A stretch of DNA of 13,712 nt from an uncultured bacterium (GTDB lineage: Bacteria; Patescibacteriota; Minisyncoccia; Phycocordibacterales; PALSA-1337): the NCBI GenBank assembly GCA_903870235.1, contig CAIQCA010000067.1, positions 1-13,712 of the forward strand. Reading direction: 5' to 3'. The notes under the pieces are model-generated. The model was not told the origin of the DNA and ran no database searches. It worked only from the letters and a program-made list of their open reading frames with translations. The translations under genes and the position numbers were made by a program. Shown piece after piece: positions 7,072 through 13,015 of this stretch; the first letter of the stretch is position 1; each line of letters starts with the position of its first letter.

Positions 7072-7932
7072 TTATTTCAACCACTTAGTTATACTCTTCG
7101 CCAACTGCTGCTCATGACCAAAGTAACTATGTGGAGCCTTATCAATAACTAATGTATCAAACCGTACTGTTTTTTCCGCCTTACTCTTAATTATCTTAAG
7201 TGCTTCTTCTACTGGAAGAATGGCGGCATCATCTATACCTCCTAAAATTGCCAGAACAGGTATATTAATATCTCTGATGCATGATGATGCTTCTCTGTCA
7301 TAGGTATTAAAAACATCAACTGCTGTTCCCCTTTCTGAGAGATTTACATATGTGTCAGCGGAAAGCCAATAAAAATCCCAGAGAAGTTCAGGTAGAAGCT
7401 CCTTGCCCTTCCCTTCTTGAATCAGCTTTTTGGACAACGTCATTCTTCTTTCATGATTTTTATCTTCACTTAGTCCAACCATATCTGAAGGAGAAATCAA
7501 AACAAGCTTTAACACCCGCTTATCTTGCGTCTTTGCGACATAATAAGCAGCTTTGACCGAACCGAGACTGTGACCCTGCAAAATAATTTCCGTATATCCT
7601 TCTTTTACTAGAAAATCTATCCCCGCTTTAATATCATGAACACATTCTTCAAACTTTTCATATGCACTGCCAATCCTTTTATGCTTTTCCTCACTGCCAT
7701 CTATTGGAAAATCAAAAATAATCTGAGCGCCTCGGTTATTTAAAGAGAGGAAAGAATAACCTTCGCCGGTAAACTCTTCTGCCATAAAACCGATAAAAGA
7801 ATTCTCATAGAAATTACCTCCCATTCCATGTATATGTAGAATGGCCTTTTTAGTATCTTTATCCGGAGAATACAAACCACCAGACAGAATTAACTTGTCA
7901 TCGGTCGTAATTCTGACAAAATTAGTTCTCAT
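7072..7932 (-). CDS. Alpha/beta hydrolase (DUF1749-like serine hydrolase)
   Basis: The 286-aa protein has the alpha/beta-hydrolase fold: HIHGMGG (33-39, oxyanion region), nucleophile Ser122 in GHSLG (120-124), acidic Asp234/Asp235 in GGIDD (231-235) and His268 in APHSY (266-270). The order and spacing fit a complete catalytic triad. It resembles DUF1749-type hydrolases whose substrates are unknown. I prefer ATG 7932 to the in-frame ATG at 8016, because the longer form would run through the terminator of the neighbouring gene and lacks the fold's usual start, whereas an extended -10 (TGG-TATACT) lies 7 nt before 7932. There is no SD. The 94-aa orphan follows after 40 nt. Confidence 0.82.
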   Translation of the reverse strand: MRTNFVRITTDDKLILSGGLYSPDKDTKKAILHIHGMGGNFYENSFIGFMAEEFTGEGYSFLSLNNRGAQIIFDFPIDGSEEKHKRIGSAYEKFEECVHDIKAGIDFLVKEGYTEIILQGHSLGSVKAAYYVAKTQDKRVLKLVLISPSDMVGLSEDKNHERRMTLSKKLIQEGKGKELLPELLWDFYWLSADTYVNLSERGTAVDVFNTYDREASSCIRDINIPVLAILGGIDDAAILPVEEALKIIKSKAEKTVRFDTLVIDKAPHSYFGHEQQLAKSITKWLK

Positions 7933-7939
7933 AAAAACA

Positions 7940-7948
7940 AGTATACCA
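7940..7948 (-). promoter_or_regulatory. Extended -10 promoter, leaderless, for the hydrolase gene
   Basis: TGG-TATACT (7948-7940) is followed by 7 nt and the ATG at 7932. At a 17-nt spacing the -35 position is TTTTTT, which is the T-run of the upstream terminator. Confidence 0.55.
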
Positions 7949-7962
7949 AAGTTCCAAAGCAT

Positions 7963-7997
7963 AAAAAAGGAGGTCGTGGACTCTTCCACTCCTCCTT
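7963..7997 (-). terminator. Intrinsic terminator after the receiver-like orphan
   Basis: On the minus strand AAGGAGG (7997-7991) pairs with CCTCCTT (7973-7967), with an inner GTGGA/TCCAC pairing, and ends in a T-run. The stem overlaps the last base of the stop codon at 7997-7999. Confidence 0.88.
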
Positions 7998-8416
7998 CAA
8001 ACCATAAACTCCCCAATCATTCTCTTAACTAGGTGTAAGAGCTTCACCCAATCCCTTTGACCTGTATCAGTCCAACAGGTCTTATCGGCGACAAGCACAC
8101 ATCGCCCATCGAGTGAGTCCGTAAGATCATTCTCGAAATATTCAGGTACGAACATACCAAACCCACGAGCACCACAGCGAATATGACTCATCAGGAACAT
8201 TGACGGCATCGTATCCTCCCCGGTGACATCATAGTCTGGTAACCAAGCATCCGCCAAGATGATATCAAAACGCGCCCTCGGATCAGATACCACTCTTTGA
8301 GCTTCCATGTAAGTGTGGACGACCGTCACGTCGTGGTCATGAAATTCAATATCTGGATCTTGAGCCAGAAATTGCGTTTCTTTATTGCGATAAATACAGA
8401 GTATCTTCAATCTCAT
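7997..8416 (-). CDS. Small orphan protein, possibly a degenerate receiver-like domain
   Basis: The 139-aa product belongs to no family I can name with certainty. It starts with a hydrophobic strand (LKILCIYR, 3-10) and contains RFDIILADAWLPD (49-61), which resembles strand 3 of response-regulator receiver domains with Asp56 where the phospho-acceptor would be. Later come VLVADKT (107-113), like the strand carrying the conserved Lys, and a C-terminal helix. The acidic pair normally ending strand 1 is missing (YRNKE), so phosphorylation is doubtful. No output domain is attached. The start is fixed by AAGGAGG 5 nt before ATG 8416. It forms its own unit, with promoter at 8437-8465 and a terminator at the stop, lodged between hisG and the hydrolase gene. 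Confidence 0.68.
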   Translation of the reverse strand: MRLKILCIYRNKETQFLAQDPDIEFHDHDVTVVHTYMEAQRVVSDPRARFDIILADAWLPDYDVTGEDTMPSMFLMSHIRCGARGFGMFVPEYFENDLTDSLDGRCVLVADKTCWTDTGQRDWVKLLHLVKRMIGEFMV

Positions 8417-8436
8417 TGAAACCTCCTTCTATAGCC

Positions 8437-8465
8437 AAAATAACGTACGAATAGCAATGTGTCAA
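8437..8465 (-). promoter_or_regulatory. Promoter TTGACA-N17-TATTTT for the receiver-like orphan
   Basis: A perfect TTGACA (8465-8460) lies exactly 17 nt before TATTTT (8442-8437). The -35 begins 3 nt after the hisG stop codon. The leader would be about 14 nt and includes the SD. Confidence 0.72.
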
Positions 8466-8468
8466 CAC

Positions 8469-9344
8469 CTAAAGTATCACCTTATTGAGAGGATATTCTA
8501 TGATCCCTTCGGCTCCTGCTTCCTTGAGTTTGGGAATAATATCTCTTACCACCTTTTCCTCAATGATCACTTCGAGAGCAACCGAATCATCGTTATAAAG
8601 ATTGGATACTGTTGGCTTCTTGAGCGCTGGAAGCAAAGCTATAACCGCTTTCAGATTTTTCCTTTCAACATTCATCTTCAACCCAACATTTTCTCCGGCG
8701 AGCAATGCGCCTTTCAACAGAAGAGCAATATCATCAATACGTTTCTTTTTCCAAACACCTTTCATGGCTGCCTTATTTGCAATAAACTTAGTGCTGGATT
8801 CCAAGACCACATCAATTATCTTTAGATTATTAGCCCTTAAGGAAGACCCAGTTTCAGTAAGTTCCGCTATAGCGTCTACGAGTTCAGGAACTTTGACCTC
8901 AGTGGCTCCCCAAGAAAATTCAACTTCAGCTTCAACTTTCTTTCTCTTCAGATAAGCCTTGGTGACATTGACCAGCTCGGTCGCAATCCTCTTTCCTTGA
9001 AGATCTTTAATTGTTTTAATGTCTGAATTTTCAGGGACAGCGATGACTAGCTTAACTTTTCCTAAGCCCGTCTTGGAATACACCAATTCAGATATCTCCT
9101 TTACATCAGCACTTGTCTCCTGTATCCAGTCTTCCCCAGAGAGACCCGCATCCAGAACTCCTTGCTCGACATATTTAGGAATTTCCTGCGCTCTAATCAA
9201 TATACATTCTATATTTTCATCATCGATGGCTGGCCTGTACGATCGTTCATTTACACGTATATTAAATCCACCCTTTTTGAATAATTCGATAGTGGCATTC
9301 TGTAGACTTCCCTTTGGAATACCGAGTTTTATAGTTTTTTTCAT
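8469..9344 (-). CDS. hisG: ATP phosphoribosyltransferase, long form
   Basis: It catalyses the first step of histidine synthesis, joining ATP and PRPP to give phosphoribosyl-ATP. The 291-aa length matches the long, hexameric form. It opens with LGIPKGSL (7-14). The PRPP-binding loop is readable at [19 protein letters not shown] (156-174). Residues about 218-291 form the C-terminal regulatory domain that in this family binds histidine for feedback inhibition. The ATG overlaps the hisI stop as ATGA (9341-9344), so the two are translationally coupled. There is no SD and no terminator after the stop; the next gene's promoter begins 3 nt later. No other his genes are in the window. Confidence 0.95.
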   Translation of the reverse strand: MKKTIKLGIPKGSLQNATIELFKKGGFNIRVNERSYRPAIDDENIECILIRAQEIPKYVEQGVLDAGLSGEDWIQETSADVKEISELVYSKTGLGKVKLVIAVPENSDIKTIKDLQGKRIATELVNVTKAYLKRKKVEAEVEFSWGATEVKVPELVDAIAELTETGSSLRANNLKIIDVVLESSTKFIANKAAMKGVWKKKRIDDIALLLKGALLAGENVGLKMNVERKNLKAVIALLPALKKPTVSNLYNDDSVALEVIIEEKVVRDIIPKLKEAGAEGIIEYPLNKVIL

Positions 9345-9661
9345 TTGATAGTTTTTATATTAGTAGAGAAACAAGTAATATTGCCGGTATGGCATGTTGG
9401 TCCTATTGGTTCTGCTTTGATAAGAAGAGTGTCATTGTCACAATCAACGAATACCTCTTTTAAGATCAAAAAGTGGCCAGAAGATTCCCCTTTGGTCCAA
9501 AGCTTATTTCTTGTCCTACTGAAAAATGTGACTTTGCCAGTCTCAAGTGTCTTTTCCCACGCCTCCTTATTCATAAAACCTAGCATGAGAACTTGCTCAC
9601 TATTTATGTCTTGAATGATAGCTGGTAACAAACCATCCATCTTTTCGAAGTCTAATTTCAT
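9341..9661 (-). CDS. hisI: Phosphoribosyl-AMP cyclohydrolase
   Basis: It opens the adenine ring of phosphoribosyl-AMP, the third step of histidine synthesis. The 106-aa product is the stand-alone cyclohydrolase without the HisE pyrophosphohydrolase domain. Visible features are [11 protein letters not shown] (25-35), [18 protein letters not shown] (46-63), the metal-binding VDCDND (72-77) with Asp73, Asp75 and Asp77, and three Cys (74, 90, 97) at the family's zinc positions, including PTCHTG (88-93). I choose ATG 9661; the in-frame ATG at 9679 adds six residues and would lie inside the -10 box. There is no SD. The gene is first in a hisI-hisG pair with an ATGA overlap. Confidence 0.93.
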   Translation of the reverse strand: MKLDFEKMDGLLPAIIQDINSEQVLMLGFMNKEAWEKTLETGKVTFFSRTRNKLWTKGESSGHFLILKEVFVDCDNDTLLIKAEPIGPTCHTGNITCFSTNIKTIK

Positions 9662-9669
9662 AGTCTTAC

Positions 9670-9678
9670 AATATAACA
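9670..9678 (-). promoter_or_regulatory. Extended -10 promoter, leaderless, for hisIG
   Basis: TGT-TATATT (9678-9670) is followed by 8 nt and the ATG at 9661. There is no good -35. The placement predicts a leaderless or nearly leaderless mRNA. Confidence 0.5.
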
Positions 9679-9765
9679 AAAAATGATTTAAGTAAAATGG
9701 GAGTGCCTAAAACAGTGGACATGTGGGATGGGGTTGGAAAGATTTAAGAACAATCTCAACCAAAA

Positions 9766-9796
9766 CAAAAAGCGCCGTACCCGAAGGTCGTGCGCC
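9766..9796 (-). terminator. Intrinsic terminator after the 151-aa orphan
   Basis: On the minus strand, GCGC (9795-9792) pairs with GCGC (9775-9772). An internal loop and ACC/GGT then close a TTCG tetraloop, and the hairpin is followed by TTTTTGTTTTG. It lies 25 nt after the stop. Confidence 0.75.
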
Positions 9797-9820
9797 CGTT
9801 CTACTATTGTGAATTTGTGC

Positions 9821-10276
9821 TCAAGCCGCAAAGACTTCGGCGACACCATGGTCAACGACCACAACTGCCACACCTTTCGTTTCTTTCAGCTTTTTTGCAG
9901 CGTCTTTGTCAAAAGTACTGAGTGCCCCTTGAATACCGTCACGCATGGCCAGACCTCGCGCGAAAGGGACTTCCCCTTTATCGCGAATTTCTTGCCAATT
10001 GTATCCAGGCATCAGAATATCTGCGAGCAGGGCCCCATGAACATCATCGACATTCAAAAGCACGATCACAGCTTTGTCCGCCGTCAGACCCCGTTCCGTC
10101 AAGCGGCGTTTGAAATGCTCGACGCGGTCAGTGTTCAGCTCCAGCGTATTCCGACAATTGCTTTTTTCAACCGCATGAGCTACTGCCAAGGCAACCGGAT
10201 CATCCAGAACCAATTTGCCACCAACTTCACGAACAACTGCCATGGGGTAATGTTCTTTCTTCCTGCGCTTGCTCAT
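9821..10276 (-). CDS. Hypothetical protein, 151 aa
   Basis: The family is not recognised. The soluble product begins with a very basic segment (MSKRRKKEHYP). It then has a strand-rich region, a helix around RVEHFKRRLTERG, a hydrophobic strand KAVIVLLNVDDVHG, and ends in GVAVVVVDHGVAEVFAA, which looks like a buried strand followed by a short helix. I choose ATG 10276 over 10312 because AAAGGAA lies about 9 nt upstream and the first 12 residues of the longer form encode the leader and SD. The unit is complete in itself, with promoter at 10321-10349 and a terminator at 9766-9796. It is divergent from the orphan at 10465. Codon use looks more GC-rich than in hisIG. Confidence 0.72.
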   Translation of the reverse strand: MSKRRKKEHYPMAVVREVGGKLVLDDPVALAVAHAVEKSNCRNTLELNTDRVEHFKRRLTERGLTADKAVIVLLNVDDVHGALLADILMPGYNWQEIRDKGEVPFARGLAMRDGIQGALSTFDKDAAKKLKETKGVAVVVVDHGVAEVFAA

Positions 10277-10320
10277 TATTCTGTTTCCTTTCATTTTTTC
10301 AGACTCAAACAACCAAAATT

Positions 10321-10349
10321 AGTTTACCATATAGTGATAAGTATGTCAA
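10321..10349 (-). promoter_or_regulatory. Promoter TTGACA-N17-TAAACT for the 151-aa orphan
   Basis: A perfect TTGACA (10349-10344) lies 17 nt before TAAACT (10326-10321), which is preceded by TGG. The leader is about 38 nt. It lies in the shared divergent region with the gene at 10465. Confidence 0.65.
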
Positions 10350-10402
10350 TGTATCCGTAATGCTTCGATAGCTTGGAATCACCATACTCTAGTGGTTGTA
10401 AA

Positions 10403-10431
10403 TTGACTCGATTGTGGTAGTCTGGAATTTA
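10403..10431 (+). promoter_or_regulatory. Weak promoter candidate for the orphan at 10465
   Basis: TTGACT (10403-10408) has a poor -10 (AATTTA) at 17 nt. An alternative is TTGTAA (10396-10401) with TGG-TAGTCT (10415-10423). Neither is decisive. Confidence 0.3.
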
Positions 10432-10464
10432 GAGAACAAAAACAATCAAAAGAAAGAGTGTCTG

Positions 10465-10917
10465 ATGAAATCAAATGAACTGTTAGCTCTCAAAGACCTG
10501 TCCGCTTACAGAGTTATGACCTGTTACTGGGCGCAACTCTCCCATGGTTTAATGGGAACATTCCCGGCTCTTATCGCCAAAACCAAGGATATGTTTGTCT
10601 GTGCGGACAAGCAAACCCTTGGCAAGATTCTTGAGACCATGCCGAAGCGACGGTTCGCGATCATGCCTAGCCTGATGATCGTTAACGAGGCAGACCGTCT
10701 AGCCTTCGACATTCACGCACTGCACAACTGCCATGATATGGGCAAGGAATCCGAGTCATTGCCAGTTATCCTCGCCGACGATCTTCAGACGATGACGAGC
10801 GCACAGCACGGTAATTCGCCACTATTCAAATGGGCCCCTGGTCTCATCGGCGACGACATGTCGCCGGCAGAATTTGCTGAGACATTACAAACCGCTCTCA
10901 AGCAAGCTCGAGATTAA
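10465..10917 (+). CDS. Hypothetical protein, 150 aa
   Basis: The family is not recognised. The soluble product has an N-terminal helix (NELLALKDLSAYRVMTCYW), a hydrophobic strand region (FAIMPSLMIV), a His/Cys cluster (HALHNCHD) in the middle that could bind a metal, a strand (LPVILADD) and a C-terminal helix (PAEFAETLQTALKQARD). I choose ATG 10465 over the in-frame ATG at 10414, because AAAGAG lies about 8 nt upstream and 10414 falls in the promoter region. A terminator follows after 34 nt. It converges with the TrpF-like gene and diverges from the 151-aa orphan. Confidence 0.68.
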   Translation: MKSNELLALKDLSAYRVMTCYWAQLSHGLMGTFPALIAKTKDMFVCADKQTLGKILETMPKRRFAIMPSLMIVNEADRLAFDIHALHNCHDMGKESESLPVILADDLQTMTSAQHGNSPLFKWAPGLIGDDMSPAEFAETLQTALKQARD

Positions 10918-10951
10918 ATCCGGCGACATTTGACTCACGACCACATGAAGT

Positions 10952-10990
10952 AACCTGCCCTACAATATAAACGATGGGCAGGTTTTTTGT
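10952..10990 (+). terminator. Intrinsic terminator after the orphan at 10465
   Basis: AACCTGCCC (10952-10960) pairs with GGGCAGGTT (10976-10984) around a 15-nt loop, followed by a T-run and GTTTTT. Confidence 0.9.
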
Positions 10991-11003
10991 TTTTAATATA
11001 AAC

Positions 11004-11045
11004 AAAAAACCCCGTCTCCATAGCTTGCACTACAGAATGACGAGG
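11004..11045 (-). terminator. Intrinsic terminator after the TrpF-like gene
   Basis: On the minus strand CCTCGTC (11045-11039) pairs with GACGGGG (11016-11010), and an inner TCTGTAG/CTATGGA stem closes a 6-nt loop. A T-run and GTTTAT follow. It begins 6 nt past the stop and is back to back with the plus-strand terminator. Confidence 0.88.
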
Positions 11046-11051
11046 CTCGAC

Positions 11052-11843
11052 TCAATGCATAATTTTCGTCACCAATCTGAACATATCGAGAGCTCTGATG
11101 AGATATCTCTCTGCGAAGTTCCAGTCGACAGGATCAAGGATATCACCACTCGGTCGTAGCTTTCCCTGTGCATCGATGGAGAGGTCAAGAAACTCCAGAA
11201 CTAGAGGCCGAACCAGATCAACCGACTCAGGTCCAAGCCCGCCAGCAGCTACGATTCCGAGGTCCGGAAATGCATTCCGAATAGCTCGTGCATATGGGAT
11301 AAGCCCAACAGCATCCATCCCGATTCCTCGGCCCGCGCTTCTGTCGAGGAGAACCCGACAAATAACTCCTTCATAGTCCCGAAGTCTTTCGACAACAGCG
11401 TCCGGATCATCGCCCGCTTCTTCGAAAGCCTTGTTGCCAACCTGAAGGATGACTTCGAGGTTCTTCCGCGAAGCGTGGACCGCGTTTGCAACTTCTCCTG
11501 GATCTGGCCAGGTTATGTCCAATTGCAAAGCATCTATACCCATGCCCCCATATTGGATGGCGTGAAGTAACGATTTCCAAAGCTCTGGATGACCCCTATA
11601 GTCCGCGTAATGTAAACAATTGTAAGTCTCGTCCGAAGCGAAGATGCTTGCAATCGTTTCTTTCGGCGGAAAGACTTTCGAGAACTGAGTCTCGATACCA
11701 TGAAGCGTCTTGTAACTCATCATGACACCGACATGAAGCTTCCGATTCAACCCTCGCTGACTGTGCTTCTTGAACACTGAGAGCATCCTCTTGACCTGAT
11801 CGAAGTTCGTAAAATCGGTAATTCCGATGTAAGGAACGTTCAT
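11052..11843 (-). CDS. TrpF-like TIM-barrel protein without the catalytic Cys
   Basis: The 263-aa product reads as a (beta/alpha)8 barrel related to phosphoribosylanthranilate isomerase. Matches run in order: IGITDFTNFDQ (6-16) against the TrpF start ICGIT, LLDRSAGRG (165-173) against the LLDS...GGTG strand, VAAGGLGPESV (198-208) against the phosphate-binding AGGLxPENV, and LSIDAQGKL (221-229) against the VDVSSGVE...G strand. The TrpF general-base Cys is replaced by Ile6; the partner Asp appears kept as Asp167. It is also longer than TrpF (about 200 aa), with an insertion between strands 2 and 3. No trp genes are nearby. Isomerase activity is therefore doubtful and the role open. ATG 11843 has AAAGGGG 7 nt upstream; a promoter and a terminator frame the gene. 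Confidence 0.65.
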   Translation of the reverse strand: MNVPYIGITDFTNFDQVKRMLSVFKKHSQRGLNRKLHVGVMMSYKTLHGIETQFSKVFPPKETIASIFASDETYNCLHYADYRGHPELWKSLLHAIQYGGMGIDALQLDITWPDPGEVANAVHASRKNLEVILQVGNKAFEEAGDDPDAVVERLRDYEGVICRVLLDRSAGRGIGMDAVGLIPYARAIRNAFPDLGIVAAGGLGPESVDLVRPLVLEFLDLSIDAQGKLRPSGDILDPVDWNFAERYLIRALDMFRLVTKIMH

Positions 11844-11877
11844 ACTTATACCCCTTTCTTGTTTAACTCTAAAATTG

Positions 11878-11906
11878 ATACTAAAACACTTTTATAGAAA
11901 AGTCAA
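11878..11906 (-). promoter_or_regulatory. Promoter TTGACT-N17-TAGTAT for the TrpF-like gene
   Basis: TTGACT (11906-11901) lies 17 nt before TAGTAT (11883-11878). The leader is about 28 nt. Confidence 0.62.
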
Positions 11907-11914
11907 TTGCTGAC

Positions 11915-11924
11915 CGACTTGAGC
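11915..11924. repeat. Decamer CGACTTGAGC, first copy
   Basis: An exact copy of the core decamer that recurs at 11989-11998 and 12821-12830. It lies just upstream of the TrpF-like promoter. Confidence 0.6.
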
Positions 11925-11986
11925 TAGAACCGTGTGGGGTCTTGCCCAGATTGGCGGATTTAGGTAGTTTTATGATACCACGTCGA

Positions 11987-12000
11987 CGCGACTTGAGCGC
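11987..12000. repeat. 14-bp direct repeat, left copy, next to the CDPS stop
   Basis: CGCGACTTGAGCGC, identical to 12819-12832. It ends 3 nt from the stop codon of the CDPS-like gene and stands out as GC-rich against that AT-rich gene. Confidence 0.8.
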
Positions 12001-12003
12001 ATT

Positions 12004-12750
12004 CTATTTACTGAAATCAAAAGTTTCGATATCAAGCCTATCAAATTCATATAATTTTTTGTTTAAACCGTCGTACCAACTATTTTCATATGTATTCTTA
12101 GGATTCTGAAGATTGAAAAAATTCCTTTGAAGCAAATAAATATATGAGCGATGAGGCTTGCCCTGATAGCAATTGAGTATCCACTGCTCTTTATCTTTTG
12201 TATAATCATTTTGCAGTCGCACCTGTCCTTTCATAACAAGATAGCCTAGAAGTATTTCTTCAAGGATATATGAAACCGTAAGATCATTCACCTCTCTATC
12301 CGCACCCCTAATATCATCAGCGACATATTTTTGAAACAAAGCGTCTTGTTCATACATCTTTTTGAAAGCAACCAGATACGAAGAAAATTTCGGACAATCA
12401 AGCAACAGTTGACCCCACGACATAAATGTAAATGCGCTTGGTATGATATAAATATCCTTTCTTATCAGATTGAGCCAAGCACTTTTATGCTCTTCTATCA
12501 GTTTTTGATACTTCAATTTAAGATCAACTGCCTTTTCTGCACTGTATAAATATAGATTGTCCGTATAGACAACTTGAACCCCCACATTAGAGACCTGTAT
12601 CTTAGAAATAAGATACTCATCCATCTCTGAACACTTTTCTGGACTCTGTACATTATTGAGTAGTGGCATCGAAATACCAAAAAAGACAATGCCCGGTTCT
12701 TTGGGAAACTTGTTTATGTCATAAAACTCATTAATTCCTAGTTTTGCCAT
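12004..12750 (-). CDS. Probable tRNA-dependent cyclodipeptide synthase (CDPS)
   Basis: CDPSs take two aminoacyl-tRNAs and release a cyclic dipeptide. The 248-aa product matches in motif order: FFGIS (23-27) fits the GIS strand with nucleophile Ser27, VQVVYTDNLY (58-67) fits the VVYVDT strand, MYEQDALFQKYVADDI (132-147) fits the helix with a FEEDAEF-like motif in AlbC, and SYILEE (160-165) fits the Tyr-x-x-x-Glu pair (Tyr161, Glu165) of the active site. Ser-to-Tyr spacing is 134, against about 141 in AlbC. The residue three after Ser27 is Leu, not the Asn of the NYH subfamily, and I find no clear YH or YP pair after it, so it is divergent and its product cannot be predicted. It is the most AT-rich gene here. 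There is no SD; a consensus extended -10 (TGATATAAT) ends 9 nt before the ATG. No tailoring oxidase or P450 gene lies beside it. Confidence 0.65.
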   Translation of the reverse strand: MAKLGINEFYDINKFPKEPGIVFFGISMPLLNNVQSPEKCSEMDEYLISKIQVSNVGVQVVYTDNLYLYSAEKAVDLKLKYQKLIEEHKSAWLNLIRKDIYIIPSAFTFMSWGQLLLDCPKFSSYLVAFKKMYEQDALFQKYVADDIRGADREVNDLTVSYILEEILLGYLVMKGQVRLQNDYTKDKEQWILNCYQGKPHRSYIYLLQRNFFNLQNPKNTYENSWYDGLNKKLYEFDRLDIETFDFSK

Positions 12751-12759
12751 TACTGATAA

Positions 12760-12768
12760 ATTATATCA
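12760..12768 (-). promoter_or_regulatory. Consensus extended -10 promoter for the CDPS-like gene
   Basis: TGA-TATAAT (12768-12760) is a perfect extended -10, 9 nt before the ATG at 12750. No good -35 is seen, and the leader would be 0-3 nt. Confidence 0.65.
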
Positions 12769-12818
12769 AAATTCTTTGCTAACCGTAACTATGCAGATCT
12801 GTAGAACTATTACATTAT

Positions 12819-12832
12819 CGCGACTTGAGCGC
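12819..12832. repeat. 14-bp direct repeat, right copy, upstream of the CDPS promoter
   Basis: CGCGACTTGAGCGC, identical to 11987-12000. Its end forms the palindrome GAGCGCTC (12827-12834) and leads into two near-tandem 11-mers, GCGCTCGAACT (12829-12839) and GCGCTCGACTT (12840-12850). Confidence 0.8.
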
Positions 12833-12844
12833 TCGAACTGCGCT

Positions 12845-12853
12845 CGACTTGGC
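12845..12853. repeat. Variant decamer copy CGACTTGGC
   Basis: Fourth, imperfect copy of the CGACTTGAGC core, 13 nt after the right 14-bp repeat. Confidence 0.45.
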
Positions 12854-12950
12854 TGCGGGCACTGTATGATGTTAGAACCTCATTAATGAGTATAACAGAC
12901 CTAAATTGGTTCGGGATAGTAAAAACGTGGTAGACACAACTCAACCAGAC
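12854..12950. other. Intergenic stretch with a 12-bp palindrome
   Basis: No gene is seen here. The perfect palindrome CTCATTAATGAG lies at 12879-12890 and could be a dimeric regulator site, though no promoter nearby explains it. Confidence 0.35.
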
Positions 12951-12985
12951 AAAAGAAAGACCCAAACGATTATCCGCCTGGGTCT
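12951..12985 (-). terminator. Intrinsic terminator after the IPT-repeat gene
   Basis: AGACCCA (minus strand, 12985-12979) pairs with TGGGTCT (12964-12958) around a 14-nt loop, followed by TTCTTTTG. It lies 30 nt after the stop. Confidence 0.8.
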
Positions 12986-13015
12986 CTCTGTTTATACTAA
13001 TGTGGCGAAATAATT

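Noticed and set aside
7933-8016. Longer start (ATG 8016) for the alpha/beta hydrolase
   Set aside because: The extra 28 codons cross a clear terminator hairpin and overlap the neighbouring gene's end; the extended -10 points to 7932.
9728-10360. Plus-strand ORF of 210 codons opposite the 151-aa orphan
   Set aside because: It is the antisense shadow of a gene with promoter, SD-like site and terminator; its translation has the Phe/His/Asn/Cys-rich look of a reversed frame and it has no SD.
12854-12881. dif-like (XerC/XerD) site
   Set aside because: Only the TGATGTTA part resembles one arm of dif; the other arm does not match and there is no central symmetry.
12895-12940. tRNA-like GGTTCGGG near the IPT gene
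   Set aside because: No acceptor stem or anticodon arm can be folded around it.
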